Below the pieces are notes generated by a model, which was not told the DNA's origin, made no database searches, and worked only from the letters and a program-made list of their open reading frames with translations. The position numbers were made by a program, and so were the translations under genes. From contig CAYZJB010000007.1 of assembly GCA_964478735.1 (NCBI GenBank), positions 1 through 64,000 of the forward strand: a stretch of 64,000 nt of DNA, given 5' to 3'. This DNA is from CAYZJB01 sp964478735. GTDB lineage: Bacteria; CLD3; SB21. This document shows positions 26,736 to 35,375 of this stretch, piece by piece (positions within the stretch are counted from its first letter, which is position 1; every line of letters begins with the position of its first letter).

Positions 26736-26786
26736 GTATATTTTTTCCATTATCGCTCGTTCTTCACGGAAAAACAGAATTTTTTC

Positions 26787-26827
26787 TTGACATCGGAACT
26801 AATGTCCATGACATTGACCCATGGGTC
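26787..26827 (+). promoter_or_regulatory. tetR promoter with two palindromic operators, one over the start codon
   Basis: A perfect -35 TTGACA (26787-26792) is followed after 17 bp by GACATT (26810-26815), a weak -10. Two inverted repeats overlap this: AATGTC-cat-GACATT (26801-26815) and the perfect 12-nt palindrome GACCCATGGGTC (26816-26827), which contains the ATG start codon at 26821. A related half-palindrome, TGACC-cact-GGTCA, lies before the next gene. This is a typical layout for an autorepressing TetR regulator. The predicted transcription start falls at or beside the ATG and there is no ribosome binding site, so the mRNA may be leaderless. Confidence 0.6.
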
Positions 26828-27417
26828 GAATAATTTCGGAAAACGAGACGGACAAAAAACGATACCTCGTACGGACCACTTACCGGCTGATCGCAGAAAA
26901 AGGGTTTTCTCACCTTACACTTCAGGATGTCGCCGCCCGAGCCGGAGTAAGCAAGGGCATTATCCTATATTACTTTGATTCAAAAGAATCGTTGTTCCTC
27001 GAAGTGCTGGCGTGGTTAGTCAGTAAAATCGACCGACATATCCGAGTTGAAGTTTCAAAAGCTTCGACACCAAAGGAAAAAATCGCCGCATATGTCAATG
27101 CCATGTTCGTCGGCATAGAAGCAAATAGAGAATTTTACAAAGTTTACCTGGACTTCATGAGCCAGAGCATGCACCACGACGGGTTTCGCTCATTCAATTT
27201 AAAGTTTTATGATGAATGCCGACAACTCCACGACCAGGTAGTCGGAGAAGCCATTGAAAAAGGTGTGTGCCGTTCCGTATCGCTCGACGAATCGGCGATC
27301 GTAGTTCGGTCGCTTATTGACGGCATGGGCATCCGCTGGTTGTACGAAGCTCCTGAAACATTTGATCGCTACCGGCAAGCCGCGCTCAACGCTGTATTTG
27401 CCTATCTTGACGTTTAA
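26821..27417 (+). CDS. TetR/AcrR-family transcriptional regulator
   Basis: The 198-residue protein has the TetR DNA-binding domain at residues 12-60: TTYRLIAEKGFSHLTLQDVA, then AGVSKGIILYYFDSKESLF, the recognition helix region. The C-terminal part (about 65-198) is an all-helical ligand-binding domain with no informative motif. It is preceded by a self-overlapping palindromic operator and followed 50 bp later by an alpha/beta hydrolase whose promoter contains a related site. It probably represses both genes, and its inducer may be a substrate of the hydrolase. Confidence 0.9.
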   Translation: MGRIISENETDKKRYLVRTTYRLIAEKGFSHLTLQDVAARAGVSKGIILYYFDSKESLFLEVLAWLVSKIDRHIRVEVSKASTPKEKIAAYVNAMFVGIEANREFYKVYLDFMSQSMHHDGFRSFNLKFYDECRQLHDQVVGEAIEKGVCRSVSLDESAIVVRSLIDGMGIRWLYEAPETFDRYRQAALNAVFAYLDV

Positions 27418-27423
27418 ATTTTT

Positions 27424-27452
27424 TTGACTATAAACTGACCCACTGGTCAATT
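27424..27452 (+). promoter_or_regulatory. Promoter and TetR-type operator of the alpha/beta hydrolase gene
   Basis: TTGACT (27424-27429) and, after 17 bp, a weak TCAATT (27447-27452) frame the inverted repeat TGACC-cact-GGTCA (27436-27449). The repeat shares its GACC...GGTC arms with the palindrome over the tetR start. An operator between -35 and -10 would block RNA polymerase. A GAGAGG ribosome binding site follows. Confidence 0.55.
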
Positions 27453-27467
27453 TCGAGAGGCAACCCC

Positions 27468-28346
27468 ATGTTGATCATCGTGTTTTTATCAGTTGTTATC
27501 TTGAGCGTCGTCGCGTTCAGCTTTTTTATCGCCGAAAAGACGCTTCAACCGCGGCATCGAAATAAAAAGAAAACGCCGTCCGATTTTGGAATGAAATATG
27601 AAGACGTTTGGTACCGGCACGATGGTCATTCTTATCACGGATGGATGATTCGAGCCGCGGATGAGGTACGGCCAACGGTGGTCTTCGTACACGGATGGGA
27701 GTCCAGCGCTCAGGGGATGCTGCCGCAAGCACAGTTCATGCGCGATCTTGGATTTCACATGTTTCTTTTCGATGCACGAGGGCACGGTGACAGTGATCCT
27801 TCGGATTTCATGTCGCTCGTTCGCATGAGTGAAGACCTCGATGCGGCGCTCGATTATGTCGTCACCCGTTCCGAGGTTGATGCGACCCGCCTCCTGGTTT
27901 TTGGACACTCCATGGGTGGAGCGACGGCCGTCACGGTTGCAGCCCGCCGGCCGGGGCTTCGGGGATTGGTTGTCAGTTCCGCTTTTTCCGATTTTCGCAA
28001 AATGACACGCGACATGTTGCGCTCCATGCATTTGCCGTACTGGCCTTTCGGTCCGTTGTTGTTCTTTTTCTGGAACCGAAAACTGAAAATCGATATCAAC
28101 GAATGGCACCCGGTCGTCAACATGCGAAAAGTCGATATACCCGTTTTCCTCGCGCACGGGACCGACGATGAGACGCTTGCCGACGACCACTTCGCTGATT
28201 TGACCCATGCAGCCAGAAATCCGCAAACGCTGGTTATTCCGCATGGACGGCATCGAAACCTGTACGAATTCGAGGCCTACCGGCAGTCGATACGGGAGTT
28301 TGCTCTGGAGTTGTTGGGTAGAGAAGGGATTCAGAAGGCGGGTTAG
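27468..28346 (+). CDS. Membrane-anchored alpha/beta hydrolase
   Basis: The 292-residue protein has an N-terminal membrane anchor (about 2-22) and an alpha/beta-hydrolase fold. VVFVHGWESSAQG is the oxyanion region (about 72-84), LVFGHSMGGATA (about 145-156) holds the nucleophile Ser, AHGTDDETL the acid and IPHGRHRNLYEF the histidine. It resembles serine peptidase/esterase-type hydrolases of the BAAT/YqkD group. The substrate is unknown; control by the upstream TetR suggests a role in response to a small lipophilic compound. It ends 9 bp from the convergent GMC gene. Confidence 0.8.
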   Translation: MLIIVFLSVVILSVVAFSFFIAEKTLQPRHRNKKKTPSDFGMKYEDVWYRHDGHSYHGWMIRAADEVRPTVVFVHGWESSAQGMLPQAQFMRDLGFHMFLFDARGHGDSDPSDFMSLVRMSEDLDAALDYVVTRSEVDATRLLVFGHSMGGATAVTVAARRPGLRGLVVSSAFSDFRKMTRDMLRSMHLPYWPFGPLLFFFWNRKLKIDINEWHPVVNMRKVDIPVFLAHGTDDETLADDHFADLTHAARNPQTLVIPHGRHRNLYEFEAYRQSIREFALELLGREGIQKAG

Positions 28347-28355
28347 TTTAGTCCC

Positions 28356-29918
28356 TTATACTTTTTTCGTAACCTTACTCATCGCCCTCTCGGTCAACGC
28401 CGTTATCGTCAGCGACGGATTGACGCCGGGATTGGCGCTCACGGCAGAACCATCGCATATCCACATGTTGTCGTAACCAAAGACCCGGTGGTCTTTATCG
28501 ATAACACCGTTTTCGGCGGACAAACCCATCGTTGCACCGCCGAGAATATGGGCGGTGCTCGGGATACCCAGCCAGGTTTCCGTGATCGACGCCAGCGGCT
28601 TACCGCCGGTTTCTCGAGCAAATCGCGCGGCGAGATCGAGCGCCTCCGGAATGAACGGCGTGGGCGCGGGTCCGCTCTCAAGGCACGACTTCATTCCGAG
28701 CACACCACGGCTAAAACGCAACGTGCTGTCGATCGTCTGCATGAAAAGCAGAATCTGTGTCTTACGGGCAAAATCGCGTACCGTCAGGACGCGCAAATTA
28801 TCGATCGGGTGCCGAATCAGGTCCCAGATCCATTTGGGGCCGCGAATGAAAACGTTGGAACCGCTGACCATCGGACCGAAAAGTATTCGCCAAAAACCGG
28901 AACCACTCGGATAACGTACCGGTTCGATGTGACTGCGGTCGTCGGTATGGAGAATCGACCCGATGGCAAGGCCCTTAGAAAAATCCGTCGACCGGTTGAA
29001 CGCCATCACCGCCAGAAGACTTTCAGAATTCGTTCGAACGGCACATCCCAGACGATCCGACAGCCGCGGCAACGATCCCCGTTTGAGCTTGAGCAGCAAA
29101 TCGACGGTACCCAGTACTCCACCGGCAAAAACAACCCCCTTGCACGTCAGCATTGTAGGACGACCGAACGCCGACGTCGACGGCCGAAACGTGACCGCAT
29201 AACCGGTCGATCCTCCGGCATGATCGAGAGGAGTAACATCCGTGACTTCGTGCTCGGAGATGATCTTTGTTCCGAGCTTTTCGGCTAAAAAAAGATAATT
29301 TTTATCAAGCGTGTTTTTCGCATTGTGTGGGCATCCGATCATGCAAGCTCCGCAAAACCGGCACCCGGCACGATCGGGTCCGTTTCCGTCAAAGTACGGA
29401 TCGTCAACCGTTTTGCCGGGCTCACCGAAAAAAACGCCGACTTCGGTCGGACTCCAACGGTCTCCGCGTCCGATCAAACGAGCAACCCTTTGCAGTACGT
29501 GATCTCCCGTCTCGCAGCAGGGATTCGTTCCGACTCCGAGCATCCGTTGCGCGGTCGTATAAAACGGCCGCAATTCATTTTGCCAATCGGCCAGGTGCGA
29601 CCATGAGGGAAGGCTAAAAAAATCGGATTTGGGCACGGGCAAGGTACCGGCATAAACCAGACTACCACCCCCTACTCCAACACCGGATAAAACCGAGATG
29701 TGTCGAAAGAACGTCAGCTTGAAGAAACCATGCCATCGAAGGTATGGATTCCAGAACCATTTTTTAAAATTCCAGTTGGACGTCGGAAAATCATCGGCGT
29801 TGAACCGTCGTCCTTTTTCAATGACAAGAACCCGGTAGCCCTTTTCCGAAAGCCTGAGAGCAGAAACCGATCCACCGAATCCGCTGCCGATGACGATCAT
29901 GTCGTAATCCAACGTCAT
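28356..29918 (-). CDS. GMC/cholesterol-oxidase-like FAD oxidoreductase with a Cys-rich motif
   Basis: The 520-residue flavoprotein starts with DYDMIVIGSGFGGSVSALRL (FAD-binding, residues 4-23) and has GVGVGGGSLVYAG (about 85-97) and the C-terminal GMC signature DGSAVSANPGVNPSLTITAL. It oxidises an alcohol or similar group. Around residues 185-195 is CRFCGACMIGC, a CX2CX2CX3C pattern that looks like iron-sulfur ligands and occurs in one subgroup of this family. I start at the ATG at 29918, which overlaps the stop of the PLP enzyme by 4 bp. It is last in a symporter - PLP enzyme - oxidoreductase operon. Confidence 0.8.
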   Translation of the reverse strand: MTLDYDMIVIGSGFGGSVSALRLSEKGYRVLVIEKGRRFNADDFPTSNWNFKKWFWNPYLRWHGFFKLTFFRHISVLSGVGVGGGSLVYAGTLPVPKSDFFSLPSWSHLADWQNELRPFYTTAQRMLGVGTNPCCETGDHVLQRVARLIGRGDRWSPTEVGVFFGEPGKTVDDPYFDGNGPDRAGCRFCGACMIGCPHNAKNTLDKNYLFLAEKLGTKIISEHEVTDVTPLDHAGGSTGYAVTFRPSTSAFGRPTMLTCKGVVFAGGVLGTVDLLLKLKRGSLPRLSDRLGCAVRTNSESLLAVMAFNRSTDFSKGLAIGSILHTDDRSHIEPVRYPSGSGFWRILFGPMVSGSNVFIRGPKWIWDLIRHPIDNLRVLTVRDFARKTQILLFMQTIDSTLRFSRGVLGMKSCLESGPAPTPFIPEALDLAARFARETGGKPLASITETWLGIPSTAHILGGATMGLSAENGVIDKDHRVFGYDNMWICDGSAVSANPGVNPSLTITALTERAMSKVTKKV

Positions 29919-31057
29919 TCCCACCCTCCAAATCGCATCCACATGTCGATGATGCGCGTACTTCCGTCAACAACATAATAGCGGTCGAACATTGCGGCGG
30001 TCGCACAGGCATGGTTGGGCAAGATGCGAAGCTGTGTTCCGATCGGGAAACGTTCAAAATTCAGTCGACCTCGACGATCGATCAAGATCCCGTGCTCCTG
30101 ATTGGTCATGGCAACGACCAAATCTTCGATCGGCTGCCCGGACGCGTCACACACGAGACCGTATCCTTGATCGACGGTCTGATCGGCCGTTCCCCGGTCC
30201 CGTGACAAAGCCATCCAGCCTGCATCGGTAATCAGCCATCCCTTTTCTTTTTGACAGCCGATGACGGAGGCCAGGACCGATATGGCAATGTCATGGGTCA
30301 AACAGACGCCAAGGCCGACCATGACCAGATCTTGAAAAACATAAACGCCCGCACGTACTTCCGTGACGCCGTCAAAATGTTCGCCAAAAGTTGCGGTGGG
30401 TGTCGACCCGATGCTGACGATCGGACACGGCAATCCAAGATCCTTGAGTCGGGCCGCACTGTCAACGGCGGCTCGCCGCTCTCGTTCCGCCATGATCCGA
30501 ATCTCATCCGTCGTCTTACAATGGTAGGATTCTCCGGCATGGGTGATCACACCTCGACATTCGACACCGTCCAGAATGTGCAAGCGTCGTGCAATGTCCA
30601 CGAGTAATGGGTCCGACAGCTTGACACCGGAGCGATGGCCGTCACTGTCGATTTCGATCAGGCACGGTATCGTGATTCCCATTTCTTTCCCTCTGGCTGC
30701 GGCGAGTTCAGCCTGCTCCACCGTATCCAGGATGATGGTGACATCGGCACCCTGTTTTCTCAGTTGTTCGACATGTTCCAGTTTCCCCGGTGCAATACCG
30801 ACCGCGTAGAGGATGTCGTGTATTCCGTGTCTGAAGAAATACTCCGCTTCTTTGAGAGTTGATACAGTGATTCCCGTTGTCCTGTCGTCCAGTACTCGAC
30901 GTACGACGTCGATGCTTTTTGGGGTTTTTACGTGCGGACGCAGCGGAACGCCGAAACGTTTCAGCCGCTGACGCATGGTCTCGATATTTGCGTCCATTCT
31001 GGACAACTCGAGAATCAGGCACGGTGTTTCCAATTTGCTCAAATCACGCACCTTCAT
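29915..31057 (-). CDS. PLP-dependent D-threonine aldolase / D-serine dehydratase-like enzyme
   Basis: The 380-residue protein has the N-terminal alanine-racemase-type barrel with the PLP lysine in LRPHVKTPKS (about residues 40-49) and IEIDSDGHRSGV. A C-terminal metal-binding end shows LPNHACATAAMFD, whose His and Cys are the zinc/manganese ligands of this fold-type III family. Known members cleave D-threonine to glycine plus acetaldehyde or dehydrate D-serine. It lies between a solute symporter and an oxidoreductase, suggesting import and breakdown of a D-amino acid or hydroxy-amino acid. Confidence 0.85.
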   Translation of the reverse strand: MKVRDLSKLETPCLILELSRMDANIETMRQRLKRFGVPLRPHVKTPKSIDVVRRVLDDRTTGITVSTLKEAEYFFRHGIHDILYAVGIAPGKLEHVEQLRKQGADVTIILDTVEQAELAAARGKEMGITIPCLIEIDSDGHRSGVKLSDPLLVDIARRLHILDGVECRGVITHAGESYHCKTTDEIRIMAERERRAAVDSAARLKDLGLPCPIVSIGSTPTATFGEHFDGVTEVRAGVYVFQDLVMVGLGVCLTHDIAISVLASVIGCQKEKGWLITDAGWMALSRDRGTADQTVDQGYGLVCDASGQPIEDLVVAMTNQEHGILIDRRGRLNFERFPIGTQLRILPNHACATAAMFDRYYVVDGSTRIIDMWMRFGGWE

Positions 31058-31069
31058 AATACCTCATCA

Positions 31070-32443
31070 TCACGTGATTGAAATTCCTCGGTTCGACCGC
31101 TCCCATATCATCGCGGTTATTCCGTACGCGAAAGTGGACGTAACGACAGCCGCCGTGTAGGCCCAGTCAAAATGAAAAACGTACGTCGCCGTAAGCCACG
31201 TGACGAGACCCGCGATCAGGGCGGCCATTGCGCTCCGTTCCCCGCCCCATTTAGAAAAAACACCGATCATCACAACGACAAAAATTCCGGCGCTTCCCAG
31301 AGCCGAGGCGTCTTTGACCAATTCGTATACCCCTTCCGCGTGGATTGCAAAAACGTAGGCAAGAATTCCCATGATCACAACGCCTGCCCGGTCCAGCCGC
31401 AGCTTCGCCCGGTCGGAAACGATGGAGTTCACGTTCAGAATATTATGTGATAGAAGTGCGGAACACGCCAGAAGCGCACTGTCAACCGTGGAAAGGATCG
31501 CCGAGACCAACGCGCCGGCGAAAATGACATACAGCCATGAGGGTAAGTGGATCTGTGCAAAAAACGGCAAAATTTGTTCCGCATGCTCAACGTCTTTGAG
31601 TGAATGGAATGCCGCCAGGCCGATGAAGAGCGGAATCAAACCGATCACGACGTATATCACGGATGCGAACCATGCGCTTCGTTTTGCGATTTCCGGTGAT
31701 CGGCTGGCCAGAACGCGCGACACCAACTCCTGGGCCACGAGGGACCCGCAAATCGGTATCGCCATTTCTTCAACGATGTCCAACCAGTGTACGGAAGATA
31801 GGTTCGGACGGATGACAAGCGTTGAGAACGTCAGATGATAGGATGAAATGACGTCGGCAAGTGCCGGTACCAGGCCTATCAATCCAATGATCAATGCGAC
31901 GCCCTGGACAACGTCCGTAATAGCATCGGCCAGAAGGCCGCCGAGTGCCGTATAGACAATGACCACTGCCGCCGCGGTCATGATTCCCAACGTGATGCCG
32001 ATATCCGATGAAGCGGCCAGCACCATTCCAAGGGCGCGAATTTGCGCGGCGGCCCACAGCAACGATGTTGGAATCATCAGGATGGCTACGGTTCGTTCGG
32101 TCCGAACGGTGTATCGAAGCCGAAATAAATCCGCAATGGTGGTCAGCCCCATTTTCCACAGCGGCACGGCGAGAACAAGTCCCATCAGCGCGATGCAGAC
32201 GGCATAACCGAACGGGTCGGCAAGCACACCCGCGAACCCGTTTTCATATGCGGCCCCGGCGGTACCAATACAGGATTCGGCGCCAAACCAGGTCGCGAAA
32301 ATCGAAAACGTCGCAAGCAGATAGCCGAATTTTCTTCCGCCGAGAAAATAATCGTCGTCCGTACGGACACGCCTCGATACCCAGAGCCCGATCAGAAGTT
32401 GGCCGGCGATATATACCCCTATTCCAAGGGTAACAAAATTCAT
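31070..32443 (-). CDS. Sodium:solute symporter (SSS family)
   Basis: This 457-residue polytopic protein has about 12-13 membrane spans. It shows the family's FAGSNSF-like start of TM3 (ATWFGAESCIGTAGAAYENG, about residues 50-69), TALGGLLADAITDVVQG (about 166-182) and DSALLACSALLSHNI (about 316-330). SSS transporters use the sodium gradient to import sugars, amino acids or similar. It is 12 bp upstream of the D-amino-acid enzyme, so a small amino-acid-like solute is the simplest guess. Confidence 0.88.
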   Translation of the reverse strand: MNFVTLGIGVYIAGQLLIGLWVSRRVRTDDDYFLGGRKFGYLLATFSIFATWFGAESCIGTAGAAYENGFAGVLADPFGYAVCIALMGLVLAVPLWKMGLTTIADLFRLRYTVRTERTVAILMIPTSLLWAAAQIRALGMVLAASSDIGITLGIMTAAAVVIVYTALGGLLADAITDVVQGVALIIGLIGLVPALADVISSYHLTFSTLVIRPNLSSVHWLDIVEEMAIPICGSLVAQELVSRVLASRSPEIAKRSAWFASVIYVVIGLIPLFIGLAAFHSLKDVEHAEQILPFFAQIHLPSWLYVIFAGALVSAILSTVDSALLACSALLSHNILNVNSIVSDRAKLRLDRAGVVIMGILAYVFAIHAEGVYELVKDASALGSAGIFVVVMIGVFSKWGGERSAMAALIAGLVTWLTATYVFHFDWAYTAAVVTSTFAYGITAMIWERSNRGISIT

Positions 32444-32504
32444 GTATGAATGAGGCGGTCTATCGCTGAGAGAGGTTTAAAATGAAATGCAGTTGTCGGT
32501 GGGA

Positions 32505-32533
32505 ATAATAACGAGGTTTAACTTAACTCACAA
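32505..32533 (-). promoter_or_regulatory. Promoter of the symporter operon
   Basis: Minus strand: TTGTGA (32533-32528), a 17-bp spacer and TATTAT (32510-32505), giving a start near 32498 and a leader of about 55 nt. It lies in the spacer after the TonB receptor gene, which has no visible terminator. Confidence 0.55.
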
Positions 32534-32595
32534 AGACATTCGGTCGTTACAGTTTGGCCGCAAGCCTTTGCCTCTGGATAGCAATATGTGATCGC

Positions 32596-35013
32596 CTAAA
32601 ATTCATCGTCATCATCGTCGTTATCGCGGCGACGTTCGCGAGATTCATTTTTTTGCTGATTAAATGCGTATCGAAGGTTTAGCATCACAATCGGGGCCTC
32701 GCGCGTCGAATACCGGTAGTTGCTGTATCCCGGTCCCACGCTCGATTCTTCGAATTTGGCGGTGCCGAGGATGTCTCTCAGTTGAAGTGTCGCCGTCAGT
32801 CGCCGAGGGATGAATTCGAACCGTACCGAACCATTCAACATGAACGAGCCTTCGCGACGGCCCTGTGATGATATCGTGGGACTATCATAATTCCCGTCGA
32901 CCTGAATCTGCAGCGGCCGCGACGGCCGGATCGTGGTACCGGCCCGCAACGACCAATTATCACTCGTGCGAGAAACCGGCTCGTCGAACAACGTACCCTT
33001 CAACCGGTAGCGGTATACATTCCCAATCACGTTGACGGCGATTTTTTTGGAAAGATTTCCTGACCACATCGTCTCGATCCCGAGCGTGTAGTCTTTTCCG
33101 ATATTTTCGACGGATTGAAGCGTGACGCCCTCCGAGTAAACGGAGCGCACCCGTTCAATCGTATTGTGCGTGAGTCGATAATACAGTTCAGACGAAAGAG
33201 AATAGTCGCCAAAACGGGTTTGAAGTCCGGCTTCGTAGGAATCGATATATTCCGGTTTCAAGTTCGGGTTGCCGATTCGTACGTTGTATTCATCGATACG
33301 GGTCTCGTAAGGTTCCAGGTACCATGCCCGGGGCCGATTGATCCGGCGCGTGTAGCTGCCCATCAATTGAAGTTTTTCTGAAACTTCCTGCGAAAGATGA
33401 ATCGTCGGATAAACGTCCCATCGTTGGAGATCGTACGTCGCGCTTTCTCCGAACTTGGTTTCCCGGTCGGTGTACTCCACCCGTATCCCTCCCTGCCAGG
33501 ATAAGCGGGATACTTTGCCGGAGAAAATCGAATAACCGGCGTGAATACTCCGTTGAAATTCAGTTGTGTTGTCAAACGCCGGATCGGCAATATAACGCAT
33601 TTGAATCGTATCGAAATCAAGAACCCGGGTTCGATCGGTTGACAGATCGAGATCGAATTGATAGCCGGCTTCGAACTTCAAGGCCTCCGAACCGACCAGG
33701 TAATCCGTCTTCAGGCGAAACTCTTCGCCGGGCCCTTCTTCGGTCGTCTTTTGCCCACTCATCATCACGTCGTTTATTCTTGACAGTTCCCCCGTTGTGG
33801 ATTCGTCACCGTCCCTTCGGCTGTAGAAAATTTCCGACATCCACTCGTGCCCCTTGGGGCGAAAAAGGTGCTGGTGATTCAACGTAAGCGCATAAAACGG
33901 ACCTGACCGTTTGTGGTCCGTTGTACTTAAAAATGACTCAGGAGAATTTGGCAGTATAGCTTCACGGTAATTCAAGTCCCGGCCTCCGCCGAACCCGAAA
34001 AAGCCCGCACGTCCCCCAACCGTGAGGACATCGCGTTTGCTGACCTGGAAGTCGATACTGGAACGCACTCCATACGACGTTCGTCCCCGGCGGCTGTCGC
34101 CATCCGATTCGATACGCGACGTCAGGTTTTGTTGCGTTGTTTCGAACAATTCCTCTTCCGAACCGTCCATGGACCGGCGATTGTAGTCGACCGCAAGCGT
34201 GAGTCCGTAGCTTCCGTTTTTCTGTTCGATCAATACATCGCCGCCGTACCGTCGTGTGCCGCCGACGTTGAGATTGGCAATTCCGCTGCGACCGGTCTGC
34301 CGATTTTTCTTCAGCACGATATTGATCACGCCGGACGTTCCGTCGGGATTGTACTTCGCCGATGGATTGGTTATGATTTCAATCGTCTCAATAGTGCCGG
34401 CAGGAATTTGTTGTAGTGCATCATTGGGATCGAGGACGGACGGACGACCATCGATCAACACGGTAAAGTTCTGGCTGCCGCGCAAACTGACGTTCCCTTC
34501 GACGTCCACGCTGACGGACGGGACTTTTTCGAGAATTTCCACCGCCGTTCCGCTCACGGCCGTCTGAAATTCCGCGACATTAATGACCTTTTTGTCCAGT
34601 TGATACGTCAACGGCAACCGTTCCGCCACGATCTCAACTTCATCCGACTGGACAGTCGTTCGAGTCATTTCGATCGTCCCGAGATCGATATCCATCGCAA
34701 GCGGACGGAGATAAATATTACTGACAGTCTTCATCCCATATCCGATATAAAAGACCCGTAAATAGTACGACCCGGGCCGTAAACGCAGCAATTCAAATAT
34801 GCCCTGCGAATTACTTGCCGTTCCGGCAACCTGCGTACTGTCCGTCGAGCTGTACAGTACCACATTGGCATATTCGATAGGGACACCTGCAGCCGGGTCG
34901 CGCAAAGTACCCGTTACTATGCCACCTTTGCGTTCATCGCGCTGTTGGGCGGACGCTTCCTGCCAGGTAAGGACACAAACAATTCCACTAAATGCTAAAA
35001 ATCGGATCAGCAT
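32596..35013 (-). CDS. TonB-dependent outer-membrane receptor
   Basis: The 805-residue protein has a signal peptide (ending near ASAQQ, residues 19-23) and a carboxypeptidase-regulatory-like domain (about 30-115, GIVTGTLRDPAAGVPIEYAN). It then has a plug domain (about 130-235 with VPSVSVDVEGNVSLRGSQNF and VLIDGRPSVL) and a 22-strand barrel of the OMP_b-brl_3 type. Receptors of this kind import large or scarce nutrients using the TonB system. The extreme C-terminus is a charged tail, ERRRDNDDDDDEF, ending in Phe. The substrate is unknown; the nearby D-amino-acid operon may be related. Confidence 0.9.
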   Translation of the reverse strand: MLIRFLAFSGIVCVLTWQEASAQQRDERKGGIVTGTLRDPAAGVPIEYANVVLYSSTDSTQVAGTASNSQGIFELLRLRPGSYYLRVFYIGYGMKTVSNIYLRPLAMDIDLGTIEMTRTTVQSDEVEIVAERLPLTYQLDKKVINVAEFQTAVSGTAVEILEKVPSVSVDVEGNVSLRGSQNFTVLIDGRPSVLDPNDALQQIPAGTIETIEIITNPSAKYNPDGTSGVINIVLKKNRQTGRSGIANLNVGGTRRYGGDVLIEQKNGSYGLTLAVDYNRRSMDGSEEELFETTQQNLTSRIESDGDSRRGRTSYGVRSSIDFQVSKRDVLTVGGRAGFFGFGGGRDLNYREAILPNSPESFLSTTDHKRSGPFYALTLNHQHLFRPKGHEWMSEIFYSRRDGDESTTGELSRINDVMMSGQKTTEEGPGEEFRLKTDYLVGSEALKFEAGYQFDLDLSTDRTRVLDFDTIQMRYIADPAFDNTTEFQRSIHAGYSIFSGKVSRLSWQGGIRVEYTDRETKFGESATYDLQRWDVYPTIHLSQEVSEKLQLMGSYTRRINRPRAWYLEPYETRIDEYNVRIGNPNLKPEYIDSYEAGLQTRFGDYSLSSELYYRLTHNTIERVRSVYSEGVTLQSVENIGKDYTLGIETMWSGNLSKKIAVNVIGNVYRYRLKGTLFDEPVSRTSDNWSLRAGTTIRPSRPLQIQVDGNYDSPTISSQGRREGSFMLNGSVRFEFIPRRLTATLQLRDILGTAKFEESSVGPGYSNYRYSTREAPIVMLNLRYAFNQQKNESRERRRDNDDDDDEF

Positions 35014-35067
35014 GGGATTATCTTTGGGCTCAAATTTTATAGGAGACGCGCTGCCCCCCGTTGGCGT

Positions 35068-35097
35068 TTAATACAAAACCAAACGGGACATAATCAA
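35068..35097 (-). promoter_or_regulatory. Probable promoter of the TonB receptor
   Basis: Minus strand: TTGATT (35097-35092), an 18-bp spacer and TATTAA (35073-35068), with a start near 35061 and a leader of about 48 nt. Confidence 0.45.
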
Positions 35098-35261
35098 TAG
35101 GCTACTGTGTTTTGTAAAGTATATCTCAGTTTTCTAAGGGATACACCTCCCCCTCACGTCTTTTAAAGTACGTTACTTCCCGCATCGTATGAACCTGTTG
35201 CGATCAGATGTGCGTACGGTTGCTAAGAAGAGAAGTCTTGTGACTAAGCAGAGACTCTGGT

Positions 35262-35375
35262 TTATAGATTAAGCGCGTATAGCACAAGCGATACGTAAAA
35301 CGCGACAACGATGGTCATGAACGTGACGAACACGACCATCCCCTGGCGATTATGGATCCAATTGGAAGTTTCCAC
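35262..35375 (-). CDS. Small single-span membrane protein (37 residues)
   Basis: A short frame that is easy to miss: GTG start at 35375, TAA stop at 35262-35264. The start is preceded by a strong AAGGAG ribosome binding site with a 6-nt spacing (complement of 35382-35387). The product begins with ETSNWIHNRQG and then has one hydrophobic helix (about residues 13-35, MVVFVTFMTIVVAFYVSLVL). Such short one-span proteins often act as subunits of respiratory or transport complexes, but I do not recognise this one. It lies 73 bp after the stop of a 123-residue ORF on the same strand. Confidence 0.55.
   Translation of the reverse strand: METSNWIHNRQGMVVFVTFMTIVVAFYVSLVLYALNL

Noticed and set aside
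26801..26815. Palindrome AATGTC-cat-GACATT as a LexA or Fur box
   Set aside because: It matches neither consensus; overlap with the adjacent tetR palindrome makes TetR binding the simpler reading.
28488..29288. 266-residue plus-strand frame over the GMC gene
   Set aside because: Antisense shadow rich in Arg/Thr, with no promoter or ribosome binding site; the minus strand encodes the GMC enzyme.
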